Below, in pieces: positions 52,921 through 61,913 of a stretch of 64,000 bases of DNA (the stretch's first letter is position 1; every line of letters begins with the position of its first letter). The notes under the pieces were generated by a model that saw only the letters and a program-made list of their open reading frames with translations, was not told where the DNA came from and did no database searches. The stretch spans positions 1 through 64,000 of the forward strand of contig DKMD01000019.1 of NCBI GenBank assembly GCA_002470465.1. Reading direction: 5' to 3'. This stretch comes from Pluralibacter sp. UBA7423. Lineage in GTDB: Bacteria; Pseudomonadota; Gammaproteobacteria; Enterobacterales; Enterobacteriaceae. A program made the translations under genes and the position numbers.

Positions 52921-53958
52921 TTATTTGGCGAGGGTTATCGTGGCCGGACTGGCCTGTTCAAAGCCCCGTTCGAGGATCTCAAGATTGGTCAGAGCTTCAG
53001 ATTCCTTGACGAAATTCGGCGCACCGTTTTTCAGCGTCTCGTACAGCGCATCGTACACGCGACCATAGTCGCCCACCTCCGGTTTAACCTCTTCACGCAC
53101 CGACACACCTTCAGCATTCATGTACTCAAGCAGTCCAATGCTGTCGTCGGCGCCAAAGCCCGGTTCGCCCGGCATAATATTGGCTTTGAGGCTGGTTTCC
53201 TGCTGATCGATGCCGTATTTCACGAACGAGCCTTTGGTGCCGTGCAGGATAAATTTCGGGTAGTCGATTTTCACCAGATGGCTGGTTTTGACGATGGCCT
53301 TCAGGTCGCCATAGAACAGCTGTGCCTCAAAGGTATCGTCCGGGTTGGCTTTATTACGCAGGCTGCGAATGTCGTACGCCACGTGGTCCGGGCGGCCAAA
53401 CAGCGAGATGATCTGGTCCATCGTATGCACGCCAAGGCCATAAAATGCGCCGTCCTGCGGCAGTCCGGGCTTCGTTTCGGCGACGGGGCGATACATGTCG
53501 AAATGGCTTTCGATTTCAACCAGTTCACCAAGCTTGCCGCTCTCAATCACTTTTTTTGCCGTCAGGAAGCAGGAGTCAAAGCGACGGTTCTGATACGGAG
53601 TGACCGTCAGCCCTTTCGCTTTCGCCAGTGCGAACAGCTCTTTCGCTTCAGCGAGCGTCGGGGTAAACGGCTTCTCGACCAATACGTTTTTGCCCGCTTC
53701 CAGCGCGCGTTTCGCGTAGTCGAAGTGGCTGTCGGCATGCGTACATACCACCACCAGCTTGACCTGCGGATCGTTCAGGACTTCATCGAGGGAGCTTGTG
53801 AAGTGAATATGCTGATACTGCGGATGCTGTTCCTCTGGCTTCGCGCTGCGGCGATAGATGTGCGCCACGTGCCAGCTGTTTTTACGGTTGAGAACGTAAG
53901 GAAGGTGATAGCGGGTGGTGCTTTTTCCGAAACCAATAAATGCGCAGTGTAGGGTCAT
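52921..53958 (-). CDS. yhhX: Gfo/Idh/MocA-family oxidoreductase YhhX
   Basis: The 345-residue predicted NAD(P)-dependent dehydrogenase has a Rossmann N-terminus (CAFIGFGKSTTRYHLPYVLN), an EKPFTPT motif near residue 95, and a C-terminal alpha/beta domain. The substrate is unknown. The start at 53958 follows an AAGGA ribosome site; the reading from 54048 is rejected. It runs in the same direction as yhhW and is divergent from the bactofilin gene. Confidence 0.95.
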   Translation of the reverse strand: MTLHCAFIGFGKSTTRYHLPYVLNRKNSWHVAHIYRRSAKPEEQHPQYQHIHFTSSLDEVLNDPQVKLVVVCTHADSHFDYAKRALEAGKNVLVEKPFTPTLAEAKELFALAKAKGLTVTPYQNRRFDSCFLTAKKVIESGKLGELVEIESHFDMYRPVAETKPGLPQDGAFYGLGVHTMDQIISLFGRPDHVAYDIRSLRNKANPDDTFEAQLFYGDLKAIVKTSHLVKIDYPKFILHGTKGSFVKYGIDQQETSLKANIMPGEPGFGADDSIGLLEYMNAEGVSVREEVKPEVGDYGRVYDALYETLKNGAPNFVKESEALTNLEILERGFEQASPATITLAK

Positions 53959-54127
53959 GATGTGTTCCTTCTGATACTGCTTAACGATAAAAATCGGTTT
54001 GCTGCCTGGGAAGGCTCTAGTTATAGAAACTTTGAGCGCCAATTGCAAAATCCCAGAATTTGCTCATCCCGACACTGTGTTACCATCCGGACAGAATATG
54101 TCCTGCTAAGGAAAGCGGAAAATCAGA

Positions 54128-54796
54128 ATGCATTCACCCAATCTATTACTCAACTCCGCATTATTTTTTTGGCTAATGTCTCTTGGTTTATGGATAAGCA
54201 ATATGGGTCGTTCGGCATTGCTGACGGCCCTGTTGTCCCTTTTAATGTTCGTGAGTTATTTCTTAAGGAAGGAGCTTAAAACTATGTTTGGAAAAGACAA
54301 AAAAACAACAATGACAGAAAAGGTCACGCTACCGGAAGCCGCGCCAGTGCAGGCCAAACCGCCTGAAAGCGTGGAAAGTACCCAGGGAAATACGGTCATT
54401 GCCAGCGATGTCTGTTTTGATGGAAACATTAGCGCGACGGGGATGATCTATATTCACGGCAAAGTCCTCGGCAATATCGAATCGAAAACCGGACTCATCA
54501 AGGTCATGCGCAACGGCTACGTGGAAGGAAATATTATCGCCAAAGAAGCCGTTATTGATGGCCGCGTGATTGGGCAATGTGATGCCGACTCCATTGATAT
54601 TCACGAGAACGGGAAAATCACCGGCGCCATTCTCTATCACAACCTGTCCATCAAACGCGGTGGTCAATTTACCGGCCAGTCTGAAGTTCGGCCTGCCACC
54701 ACCAGCTCAGCAAGCAATGTCATTGATATTATTACGGATAAAGAGAGTGAGTCCGTGAAGGCTGCCGAAGAAGATTTGCTGGAAGCCAGCCATTAA
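54128..54796 (+). CDS. Membrane-anchored bactofilin (CcmA-like)
   Basis: The 222-residue protein carries two adjacent hydrophobic helices (about 6-24 and 29-46), a charged linker, and a bactofilin (DUF583) beta-helix domain (about 88-180, with GMIYIHGKVLGNIESKTGLI). Bactofilins polymerise without nucleotide and scaffold cell-wall or shape functions; Proteus mirabilis CcmA is a relative affecting cell curvature. A second start at Met53 (54284) has a much stronger ribosome site, AAGGAG at 54269-54274, and would make a soluble 170-residue form. E. coli K-12 has no gene here. The stop lies in the RyhB terminator. Confidence 0.9.
   Translation: MHSPNLLLNSALFFWLMSLGLWISNMGRSALLTALLSLLMFVSYFLRKELKTMFGKDKKTTMTEKVTLPEAAPVQAKPPESVESTQGNTVIASDVCFDGNISATGMIYIHGKVLGNIESKTGLIKVMRNGYVEGNIIAKEAVIDGRVIGQCDADSIDIHENGKITGAILYHNLSIKRGGQFTGQSEVRPATTSSASNVIDIITDKESESVKAAEEDLLEASH
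54269..54286 (+). promoter_or_regulatory. Strong internal ribosome site in the bactofilin gene
   Basis: AAGGAG at 54269-54274 is 9 bases ahead of an in-frame ATG (54284-54286, codon 53), right after the second hydrophobic helix. The upstream start at 54128 has only a GCGGAAAA-like weak site. This supports production of a cytoplasmic short form. Confidence 0.65.
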
Positions 54797-54893
54797 AAAA
54801 AAAGCCAGCACCCGGCTGGCTATAAAATAATACTGGAAGCAATGTGAGCAATGTCGTGCTTTCAGGTTCTCCGTAAGGGGTCTCCCTGAACGC
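54797..54893 (-). ncRNA. ryhB: Small regulatory RNA RyhB
   Basis: On the minus strand, starting GCGTTCAGGGAGACC at 54893, the core GGAGAACCTGAAAGCACGAC and ATTGCTCACATTGCTTCCAG match E. coli RyhB base for base, followed by the terminator GCCAGCCGGGTGCTGGC and a U-tract. RyhB (about 95 nt, Hfq-dependent) represses iron-using proteins and activates siderophore functions when iron is short. Its location next to yhhY is the K-12 position. A -10 of TATTAT (54900-54905) and a Fur box overlap its start. Confidence 0.96.
54804..54820 (-). terminator. RyhB Rho-independent terminator
   Basis: The stem GCCAGC with GCTGGC (54804-54820) is followed on the minus strand by nine T residues (54795-54803). 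The bactofilin TAA stop (54794-54796) lies in that tract. Confidence 0.92.
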
Positions 54894-54895
54894 AT

Positions 54896-54914
54896 GACAA
54901 TAATAATCATTATC
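54896..54914. promoter_or_regulatory. Fur box over the ryhB promoter
   Basis: GACAATAATAATCATTATC matches the 19-bp Fur consensus GATAATGATAATCATTATC at 17 positions and overlaps the ryhB -10. Repression by Fe-Fur, as in E. coli, is expected. Confidence 0.92.
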
Positions 54915-55014
54915 ATTCGCACTTGTCTACTGATTTTTGCAAAAAACAGCAGTTGACGAAAATTTGTGATTCAGAGAGGGTTAAAGGGATAGCTAACCCC
55001 AAAGGAGATGAGGA

Positions 55015-55509
55015 ATGAGTGAGACAGTGATTCGCCACGTTGAAGCCGCCGATGCCGAAGCTTTGCAGCAGATGCATACTCATCATGATGTCTATCACTC
55101 CACGCTACAAATTCCTCATCCGTCCTTGGACATGTGGCACGAACGCGTCATGCGCAAACCGAACAGGAGACAGCTGGTCGCCTGCATTGGCGATCGGGTG
55201 GTCGGCCATCTGGTGCTGGATGTGATGGAAAATCCGCGCCGCAGTCACGTAGCGACTTTTGGGATAAGCATCGCCTCTGAATTCCAGAATCGCGGCGTCG
55301 GCAGCGCGCTGATGCGCGAGATGGTGGACCTGTGCGACAACTGGCTGCGCGTCGAACGCATTGAATTAACGGTCTTTGTCGATAATCCTGGTGCGATGGG
55401 CTTATACCGGAAGTTCGGGTTCGAGGTGGAAGGTACCGGCAAAAATTATGCGCTGCGTAACGGCGAGTACGTGGATGCTTACTATATGGCACGGATGAAG
55501 TCAGTTTAA
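55015..55509 (+). CDS. yhhY: GNAT-family amino-acid N-acetyltransferase YhhY
   Basis: The 164-residue protein is a GNAT acetyltransferase. The acetyl-CoA pyrophosphate loop is SEFQNRGVGSALMREMVD, with strand beta5 ELTVFVDNPGAMGLYRKFGF. E. coli YhhY acetylates certain L-amino acids. A good AAAGGAGATGAGG ribosome site precedes it. It lies next to ryhB, as in K-12. Confidence 0.95.
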   Translation: MSETVIRHVEAADAEALQQMHTHHDVYHSTLQIPHPSLDMWHERVMRKPNRRQLVACIGDRVVGHLVLDVMENPRRSHVATFGISIASEFQNRGVGSALMREMVDLCDNWLRVERIELTVFVDNPGAMGLYRKFGFEVEGTGKNYALRNGEYVDAYYMARMKSV

Positions 55510-55514
55510 GAAAT

Positions 55515-55542
55515 TGCCCGGTGGCGCTTCGCTTATCGGGCA
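55515..55542. repeat. REP-type palindrome after yhhY
   Basis: TGCCCG (55515-55520) and CGGGCA (55537-55542) flank GTGGCGCTTCGCTTAT, a single REP-type hairpin just past the yhhY stop. Confidence 0.7.
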
Positions 55543-55640
55543 TACAATTTCTTATGAAAACCCTAACGGAACCGATAGTAAGATCACTGGTGGCATTCCG
55601 CGCACCAGACTATTCATATTCCCCGTAAAGGAAATCAACG

Positions 55641-55829
55641 ATGGATATTTCTCAAATCGAATCAATGTCAACGGCCATGGATCAGATGCAATTCCGCAGC
55701 GAAGTCGGCACTCTGGTGATGAAAAAATCACTTGATGCTCAGTCGGAAGCAGCAACGGCAATAATACAGTCAATTCCTCAGCTCCCCGCAAACCCTGCAA
55801 TCGGTCGGAACATTAACGTTACCGCCTGA
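55641..55829 (+). CDS. YjfB-like putative motility protein
   Basis: The 62-residue protein MDISQIESMSTAMDQMQFRS (and on) fits the YjfB_motility family, small helical proteins found near or co-regulated with flagellar genes. An AAAGGA ribosome site ends 8 bp ahead of the ATG. A sequence ACCGATAG (55571-55578) resembles a sigma-28 -10, but the matching -35 is poor. The function is unknown. It sits alone between yhhY and ggt and has no K-12 counterpart at this locus. A strong hairpin follows. Confidence 0.75.
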   Translation: MDISQIESMSTAMDQMQFRSEVGTLVMKKSLDAQSEAATAIIQSIPQLPANPAIGRNINVTA

Positions 55830-55834
55830 CAGCT

Positions 55835-55854
55835 GCCCGCCCTGTCGGGCGGGC
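55835..55854. terminator. Hairpin between the YjfB-like gene and ggt
   Basis: GCCCGCCC-TGTC-GGGCGGGC is an 8-bp perfect GC stem with a tetraloop, in the convergent spacer. No T-run follows on either strand, so terminator function is likely but not certain. Confidence 0.6.
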
Positions 55855-55872
55855 TCGTGAATTGCGGGGGAA

Positions 55873-57669
55873 TTAATACCCTGCCGTCAGGTCATCCACG
55901 GTACGCGGATCCGATGCGCCATACAGCGCGCCGTCCGGGCCAACCATTATGCTCTGGGTACTGCCCATCGCCTCTTTCACCGCCACTTTCTGCCCTTTCT
56001 CCTCGAGCAGCTTCAGCGTATCCGGGCTAAAGCCCTTTTCCACCCACAGCTCGTCCGGCAGCCATTGATGATGGAAGCGCGGCGCGTTGGTGGCTTCGGC
56101 GACGTTCATACCGAAATCAATAGTATTCACCACCATTTGCAATACGGTGGTGATAATGCGGCTACCGCCCGGGCTGCCGGTGACCAGCCAGGTTTTGCCG
56201 TCCTTCACCACAATCGTCGGTGACATTGACGACAGCGGGCGCTTCTTCGGCCCGACGGCGTTGGCATCGCCGCCCACCAGCCCGTAGACGTTCGGCACAC
56301 CGGGCTTCGCCGAGAAGTCGTCCATCTCGTTATTCATCAGAATGCCGGTGTTACCCGCCACAATGCCGGTGCCGAAGGTCGTATTGAGCGTGTACGTCAC
56401 CGCCACCGCGTTACCGTCTTTATCCACCACCGAGAAATGCGTGGTCTGATTACTTTCATACGGGGCCAGCTTGCCCGGACGGATCTGACTCGACGGTTTC
56501 GCCTTGTTGACGTCAATCTCCTGCGCGATGGACTTCGCATAGGCTTTGCTGGTCAGCGCCTGCCACGGTACCTTCACAAAATCCGGATCGCCGAGGTATT
56601 CCGAACGGTCAGCGTAGGCGTGCTTCTCCGCTTCGGCCATGATTTGCATTGCATCGGCGCTGCCGAAGCCGTACTTCTGCATATCGAAGTTTTCCAGAAT
56701 ATTGAGGATCTGCACGATATGGATCCCACCGGAGGAGGGCGGCGGCATGGAGTAAACCTGGTAACCACGGTAATCACCGCTAATAGGCTCACGCTCCACG
56801 GCTTTGTAATTCGCCAGATCCTCTTTGGTCATCAGTCCGCCGTGCTTCTTCATCTCATCGGCAATCTGATCGGCAATCGTGCCTTTATAAAACGCATCCG
56901 GACCATTTTCAGCAATCAGCTCAAGGCTTTTTGCCAGATTGGCCTGCACCAGCCGGTCGCCTTTTTTCAGCGGCTCGCCATCCTTCCAGAAGATGGCTTT
57001 ACTGTTTTCGTGATTCGGGATGACTTCGCTGCCGTAGGTTTTCAGATCGTCGGCCAGCGCATCGTTAACGGTAAAGCCCTCTTTCGCGAGTTTAATCGCC
57101 GGGCGCACAACCTTGTTAAGCGGCATCGTGCCGTACTCTTTCAGCGCCAGCGAGAAGCCCGCAACGGTGCCCGGCGTTCCGGAAGCAAGATGAGAGGTCA
57201 GCGATTTTTTGCTGTCCGGGTTGCCCTGATCGTCGAGGAACATATCGCGCGTGGCCTGCGCAGGCGCCATTTCACGGAAATCGATCGCCGTGGTTTTACC
57301 GTCTTTGGTACGCAGCATCATAAAGCCGCCGCCCCCAAGATTCCCGGCCTGCGGGTGCGTCACGGCCAGCGCGTAGCCCACGGCCACCGCCGCATCCACC
57401 GCGTTACCGCCCTCTTTCAGAATATCGACGCCGACCTTTGTCGCCATCGCATCCACCGACGCCACCATCCCCTTCTGAGCACGTACCGGATGGAAAACAT
57501 CCTCTTCAACGCCGTAGGAAACGGCCGGTGCCGGGGTGGATTGCGTGGATGTCGGGGAGGATGATGCGGGAGGTGCCGAGACCGGCGGCGGAGTAGCCGC
57601 CGCGCTGAACGTGCTTCCTGCCAGCAGAGCTGCGATGGCTGCTCTGCGCCAAAAATGAGTTTCTGTCAT
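55873..57669 (-). CDS. ggt: Periplasmic gamma-glutamyltranspeptidase
   Basis: Ggt (598 residues) cleaves glutathione and transfers gamma-glutamyl groups in the periplasm. A signal peptide (MTETHFWRRAAIAALLAGST, to about 25) and a Pro/Ser/Thr-rich spacer (26-50) precede the large subunit. Self-cleavage should occur before Thr409 (in SNQTTHFSVVDKDGN), the nucleophile of the small subunit. The GSPGGSRI oxyanion motif is present. The extra low-complexity spacer explains the length above the E. coli 580. Confidence 0.98.
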   Translation of the reverse strand: MTETHFWRRAAIAALLAGSTFSAAATPPPVSAPPASSSPTSTQSTPAPAVSYGVEEDVFHPVRAQKGMVASVDAMATKVGVDILKEGGNAVDAAVAVGYALAVTHPQAGNLGGGGFMMLRTKDGKTTAIDFREMAPAQATRDMFLDDQGNPDSKKSLTSHLASGTPGTVAGFSLALKEYGTMPLNKVVRPAIKLAKEGFTVNDALADDLKTYGSEVIPNHENSKAIFWKDGEPLKKGDRLVQANLAKSLELIAENGPDAFYKGTIADQIADEMKKHGGLMTKEDLANYKAVEREPISGDYRGYQVYSMPPPSSGGIHIVQILNILENFDMQKYGFGSADAMQIMAEAEKHAYADRSEYLGDPDFVKVPWQALTSKAYAKSIAQEIDVNKAKPSSQIRPGKLAPYESNQTTHFSVVDKDGNAVAVTYTLNTTFGTGIVAGNTGILMNNEMDDFSAKPGVPNVYGLVGGDANAVGPKKRPLSSMSPTIVVKDGKTWLVTGSPGGSRIITTVLQMVVNTIDFGMNVAEATNAPRFHHQWLPDELWVEKGFSPDTLKLLEEKGQKVAVKEAMGSTQSIMVGPDGALYGASDPRTVDDLTAGY

Positions 57670-57790
57670 TGTTCTTCTCCAGGTGAAGGGTTTTGCTCCC
57701 GCTTAAGCCTGGTTCAGAATTCCTAAAAAATCATTGCAATGGCGAAACAGAGGTAAACTTAAGAGAGCCCCGAAAGGGCAGGAGGAAAAG

Positions 57791-58198
57791 ATGAAAACGA
57801 TACTCTTTCTGGCGGCACTCGCGCCGTTTGCCGTTTTAGCACAGCCATTTAATACCACTAATAACCCGAATCAGCCCGGATATGTCATCCCCAGCCAGCA
57901 GCGGATGCAGACGCAGATGCAGTCTCAGCAAATTCAGCAAAAAGGGATGCTCAACCAGCAGTTGCAGAACCAGACTCAGCTTCAGCAGCAGCATCTGCAA
58001 ACGCAGATGAACAACAATCAGCAGCGTGTGGTAAATGCACAGCCGGGCCAGCAGGTCCTGCCGAACAACGGCGGCGGAATGCTGAGCGGTGGCAACAGCG
58101 ACAAAACGCTCGGCAGTTCGCAGGAGCACATGCTGCCGCAGACGCAGAACGGGGACCTGTTAAGCACGCCGTCGAATCCACAGCCGCTGTCACGCTAG
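57791..58198 (+). CDS. yhhA: YhhA, exported Gln-rich protein (DUF2756)
   Basis: The 135-residue protein has a signal peptide ([17 protein letters not shown], cleavage near residue 17) and a Gln/Asn-rich repetitive body (about 30-85, runs of QQMQTQLQ type). It is the DUF2756 family of unknown function. The start at 57791 follows GGAGGAAAAG; the reading from 57734 is rejected. It ends overlapping the ugpQ stop by 9 bp, convergently. Confidence 0.9.
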   Translation: MKTILFLAALAPFAVLAQPFNTTNNPNQPGYVIPSQQRMQTQMQSQQIQQKGMLNQQLQNQTQLQQQHLQTQMNNNQQRVVNAQPGQQVLPNNGGGMLSGGNSDKTLGSSQEHMLPQTQNGDLLSTPSNPQPLSR

Positions 58199-58945
58199 CC
58201 GTTGCCTGAAATCGAAATCAGGCCCGATAACGTCAATCGCATCCGTGCAGATGCAGTCCACGCCCCAGCGCAGTAGCTCCGCCGCTCGCTGGGGTCGGTT
58301 AACGGTATATACCAGAATATGCAGCCCCGCCGCCTTCAACGTTTTCACCCGCGCCTCATCCAGTAGCCTGTGATTCAGGTGAATCGAGACGCAGCCCAGC
58401 CGCGTGGTTAACGCCTGCCAGTCATCGCGCCATTCGTCGAGCAGCAGCCCCCGCGGCAGCGCTGGTACGGCAGCCTGCGCCGCTTCCAGCGCATCGATTT
58501 CAAATGACGACAGCAATGGCGGCGTCATACCCGCCCACAGTTCACGCGCCGCCAGCGCAACCACTTTGCCCGTCAGCACGCCGGTACCCGTAGTCGGCTT
58601 GATTTCAATATTCGCCATCATGCCGTACTCGCGACAGCGTTCCGCCACCTGCGACAGCAGCGGCAACGGCTCGCCTTTGAACTTGCTGCTGAACCAGCTT
58701 CCCGCATCAACGTGCAGCAGCTCTTGCCACGTCAGATCGCCTGCCACTCCCCAGCCATTGCTGGTCCGCTCCAGGTTATCGTCGTGCAACAGGAAAATCT
58801 CTCCGTCTTTCGACAGCTTGGCATCAAATTCAATCATCGTGTGGCCGTAACGCGCGCCCACGTCGATCGCTGCCAGGGTATTTTCCGGAGCCCGCTTACC
58901 GCCGCCCCGGTGGGCGGCAATGCGAGGATAAGGCCAGTTGCTCAT
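58190..58945 (-). CDS. ugpQ: Cytoplasmic glycerophosphodiester phosphodiesterase UgpQ
   Basis: UgpQ (251 residues) hydrolyses glycerophosphodiesters imported by UgpBAEC to glycerol-3-phosphate and alcohol. The GDPD motif is [19 protein letters not shown], with the catalytic Glu/Asp in [19 protein letters not shown]. There is no signal peptide, as expected for UgpQ rather than GlpQ. It overlaps ugpC by 4 bp as the last gene of ugpBAECQ. Confidence 0.97.
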   Translation of the reverse strand: MSNWPYPRIAAHRGGGKRAPENTLAAIDVGARYGHTMIEFDAKLSKDGEIFLLHDDNLERTSNGWGVAGDLTWQELLHVDAGSWFSSKFKGEPLPLLSQVAERCREYGMMANIEIKPTTGTGVLTGKVVALAARELWAGMTPPLLSSFEIDALEAAQAAVPALPRGLLLDEWRDDWQALTTRLGCVSIHLNHRLLDEARVKTLKAAGLHILVYTVNRPQRAAELLRWGVDCICTDAIDVIGPDFDFRQRLA

Positions 58946-60015
58946 ACACGTTGTCCTGTTTCGCCATCAAACAAGTGCAGATGATTTTCCGCAAGATGCA
59001 GCCACAGCGTAGTACCTGCCTGCGGGCGCTGCTGATGCGGCAGGCGCACCACCATTTTTTGCTCACCAAAGCGCCCATGCGCGAGGTTATCTGCACCTAA
59101 AATTTCCAGCGTATCCATCACCAGCGGTACGCCACCTTCGGCCTGCGAGCTTAGCGCAATATGCTCCGGACGGATACCCAGCGTCATTTTGCGCCCGGCA
59201 TACCCGCGATACTGCCAGTTCAGGGGGAGCGCCATGCCGCTGTCCAGCTCGAAATGGGTGCCGGAAACGCTCACTCGTCCATCCAGCAGGTTCATCGCCG
59301 GGCTGCCGATAAAGCTCGCCACAAAGCGCGTCGCGGGCTTCTCATACACTTCAACCGGTGTACCGATTTGCTCGGCGATGCCTTTGTTCATCACCATCAC
59401 GCGCTGCGCCAGCGTCATCGCTTCTACCTGATCGTGGGTCACGTACAGCGATGTGGTGTTCAGGCGGCGATGAAGCTGTTGCAGCTCAAGACGCATCTGC
59501 ACGCGCAGCTTGGCATCAAGGTTGGAAAGCGGTTCATCGAACAGGAACACCGCCGGGTCGCGCACAATCGCGCGGCCCATCGCTACACGCTGGCGCTGGC
59601 CGCCGGAGAGCTCGCGCGGACGGCGTTTGAGTAGCGCGTCCAGCTCCAGAATGCGCGCCGCTTCTTTCACCCGCTCGGCGATATGCCCTTTGCCCATGCC
59701 GCGAATTTTCAGGCCCCACGCCATGTTCTCTTCCACAGTCATGTGCGGATAAAGGGCGTAGTTCTGGAACACCATCGCAATGCCGCGCGCCTTCGGTTCA
59801 AGCTCGGTCACGCGCTGGCGGTCGATCCAGATATCGCCGCCGGAGACGCGCTCCAGCCCGGCAACCATACGCAGCAGCGTCGATTTTCCGCAGCCGGAAG
59901 GCCCGACCATCACGATAAACTCACCGTCAGAAACGTCCAGCGTCAGCGGCTGAATCACCTGGGTTTTACCGTTGTCCCAGCTCTTGGTTACTGCCTGTAA
60001 TTTCAGTCCTGCCAT
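58942..60015 (-). CDS. ugpC: sn-Glycerol-3-phosphate ABC transporter ATPase UgpC
   Basis: UgpC (357 residues) is the ATPase of the Ugp importer, in the MalK-like CUT1 group. Walker A is GPSGCGKST near 36-44, the signature is [12 protein letters not shown] and Walker B is [15 protein letters not shown] regulatory TOBE domain fills the C-terminal third. The start [11 protein letters not shown] at 60015 is used because the extension to 60048 lies inside ugpE. Confidence 0.98.
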   Translation of the reverse strand: MAGLKLQAVTKSWDNGKTQVIQPLTLDVSDGEFIVMVGPSGCGKSTLLRMVAGLERVSGGDIWIDRQRVTELEPKARGIAMVFQNYALYPHMTVEENMAWGLKIRGMGKGHIAERVKEAARILELDALLKRRPRELSGGQRQRVAMGRAIVRDPAVFLFDEPLSNLDAKLRVQMRLELQQLHRRLNTTSLYVTHDQVEAMTLAQRVMVMNKGIAEQIGTPVEVYEKPATRFVASFIGSPAMNLLDGRVSVSGTHFELDSGMALPLNWQYRGYAGRKMTLGIRPEHIALSSQAEGGVPLVMDTLEILGADNLAHGRFGEQKMVVRLPHQQRPQAGTTLWLHLAENHLHLFDGETGQRV

Positions 60016-60016
60016 C

Positions 60017-60862
60017 TTATTTCTCACTGTCGACCAGGCCGCGGACAAACGCGCGCTGCATGGCTAAAACGATAATAACGGGCGGGATCAGCGTCAGCAG
60101 CATCGCCGCCATCACCTGGTTCCACGCCGTGGTGCCTTCGCCGGTGGCGATCATGCCTTTGATGCCCGCCACCGCCGTGCCGAGATTGACGTCGGTGACG
60201 ATAAGCAGCGGCCACAGGTACTGATTCCAGCCGTAGATAAAGGTGATCACGAACAGCGCCGCAAGGTTGGTTTTCGACAGCGGCAGCACGATGTCACGGA
60301 AAAAGCGCATCGGCGAAGCGCCGTCAATGCGCGCAGCTTCCATCAGTTCATCCGGCAGCGTCATAAAGAACTGGCGGAACAGGAAGGTGGCGGTGGCCGA
60401 CGCCATCAGCGGCAGCGTCAGTCCGGTGTAGCTGTCGAGAAGCTTGAGGCTGGCGATCACCTCCACCGTCGGGAAAATACGCACCTCAACCGGAAGCATC
60501 AGGGTGATAAAAATCATCCAGAAGAACAGGTTACGCAGCGGGAAGCGGAACCAGACGATGGCGAATGCCGACAGCATCGACACCGCGATTTTGCCCACCG
60601 TGATGGTGAGCGCCATGATGAAGCTGTTGAGCAGCATCAGCCAGAACGGCGCGCTGTTGGCCCCCACGCCCTGCAGCCAGATGGTTTTCATGTTCTCCAG
60701 CAGGTGCGAACCGGGCAGCAGCGTCATCGGCGTGGCGAAAACAGCTTTGTCATCCAGCGTTGCCGCCACAAACGCGACGTACAGCGGGAAGAGGATCACC
60801 GCGATCCCCAGAATCAACATAATGTGGCTGAACCAGGTCAGCCCGCGACGATGTTCAATCAT
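60017..60862 (-). CDS. ugpE: sn-Glycerol-3-phosphate permease subunit UgpE
   Basis: UgpE (281 residues) is one of two inner-membrane permeases of the Ugp system, with six transmembrane helices and the EAA loop [20 protein letters not shown] near residue 180 that docks on UgpC. It overlaps ugpA by 4 bp and ends 1 bp before the ugpC start, so the transporter genes are tightly coupled. Confidence 0.98.
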   Translation of the reverse strand: MIEHRRGLTWFSHIMLILGIAVILFPLYVAFVAATLDDKAVFATPMTLLPGSHLLENMKTIWLQGVGANSAPFWLMLLNSFIMALTITVGKIAVSMLSAFAIVWFRFPLRNLFFWMIFITLMLPVEVRIFPTVEVIASLKLLDSYTGLTLPLMASATATFLFRQFFMTLPDELMEAARIDGASPMRFFRDIVLPLSKTNLAALFVITFIYGWNQYLWPLLIVTDVNLGTAVAGIKGMIATGEGTTAWNQVMAAMLLTLIPPVIIVLAMQRAFVRGLVDSEK

Positions 60863-61746
60863 TGATAGCGCACCTTACTTTCCACATAGCGGAACTGAAC
60901 CACCGTCAGCACAATCACCAGCCCCATCAGCACCACCGACTGTGCGGCGGAGGCCGACAGATCCAGCCCGGCAAAACCTTCGCGGTAAATTTTGTAGATG
61001 AGCGTGGTGGTGGCCTGCACCGGGCCGCCCGCGGTGGCCGCGTCGATCACCGGGAAGGTATCGAAGAAGGCGTACACCAGATTGACCACCAGCAGGAAGA
61101 AGCTCACCGGGGCAATCAGCGGCAGGGCGATAGAGAAGAAGCGCCGAACCGGGCCCGCACCGTCAATGGCGGCGGCCTCCACCAGAGAACGGGGAATGGA
61201 CTGCAGCGCAGCGAAGAAGAACAGGAAGTTGTAGCTGATCTGCTTCCATACCGAGGCGAATACCACCAGGAACATCGCCTGGCCGCTGTTCTGCGCGTGG
61301 TTCCAGCTGTAGCCCATCAGCTCCAGCCAGTGGGTAATCAGGCCGCGCCCTGGGTTAAAGAGGAAAATCCACAGTACGGCGGCGATGGCAGGCGCCACGG
61401 CATAAGGCAGCAGCATCAGCGTCTGGTAAATACGGCTGCCGCGTATCACGTAATCCACAAGCGCCGCGAAGAACAGCGACACCAGCAGGCCGCTCACCGT
61501 CACCAGGCCGCTGAACCTGATGGTGGTCCAGAAAGCATCGAGGTAATAGCCGTCGTGGAACAGGGCGATAAAGTTGTCCAGGCCGACAAACTGGCTGGAA
61601 AGCCCAAACGGATCGACGCTTTGCAGCGAGTACCACAGCGCTTCACCCGCAGGCCAGATAAAGAAGATAACGGTGATGACCAGCTGTGGCGCAACCAGCA
61701 AATACGGCAGCCAGCGCGAACGGAACACCGGACGGGATGAGGACAT
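60859..61746 (-). CDS. ugpA: sn-Glycerol-3-phosphate permease subunit UgpA
   Basis: UgpA (295 residues) is the second permease subunit, with six helices and the EAA motif [20 protein letters not shown]. The start [17 protein letters not shown] at 61746 equals the E. coli length. The longer reading from 61860 would translate palindromic repeat DNA (its extension contains [13 protein letters not shown]), so it is rejected. It follows ugpB by 167 bp containing two repeat hairpins. Confidence 0.98.
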   Translation of the reverse strand: MSSSRPVFRSRWLPYLLVAPQLVITVIFFIWPAGEALWYSLQSVDPFGLSSQFVGLDNFIALFHDGYYLDAFWTTIRFSGLVTVSGLLVSLFFAALVDYVIRGSRIYQTLMLLPYAVAPAIAAVLWIFLFNPGRGLITHWLELMGYSWNHAQNSGQAMFLVVFASVWKQISYNFLFFFAALQSIPRSLVEAAAIDGAGPVRRFFSIALPLIAPVSFFLLVVNLVYAFFDTFPVIDAATAGGPVQATTTLIYKIYREGFAGLDLSASAAQSVVLMGLVIVLTVVQFRYVESKVRYQ

Positions 61747-61788
61747 AGGTTTGCTCAAAATAGATGTGCCATGTTCCCCTCTCCCCGG

Positions 61789-61891
61789 CCCTCTCCCAAA
61801 GGGAGAGGGAGAAAGACGGCTCCGAACGAGTCTTCTCCCCCATAGGGAAAAAGAAAGCACCGAACAGATTCCCTCTCCCTCCGGGAGAGGG
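61789..61891. repeat. Two dispersed palindromes between ugpB and ugpA
   Basis: CCCTCTCCC-AAA-GGGAGAGGG (61789-61809) and CCCTCTCCC-TCC-GGGAGAGGG (61871-61891) are perfect 9-bp stems of the same family as 46654-47008. They fall inside the ugp operon, in the spacer after the binding-protein gene. Confidence 0.88.
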
Positions 61892-61913
61892 TTAGGGAGA
61901 GGGTGAAACTCAA

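Noticed and set aside
60862..61740. 292-codon plus-strand frame opposite ugpA
   Set aside because: The peptide is rich in His/Arg/Gln with no motif; it is an antisense frame of a membrane protein gene.
61747..61860. N-terminal extension of UgpA to 61860
   Set aside because: The extra 38 codons translate the palindromic repeat, whereas [10 protein letters not shown] at 61746 gives exactly the family length.
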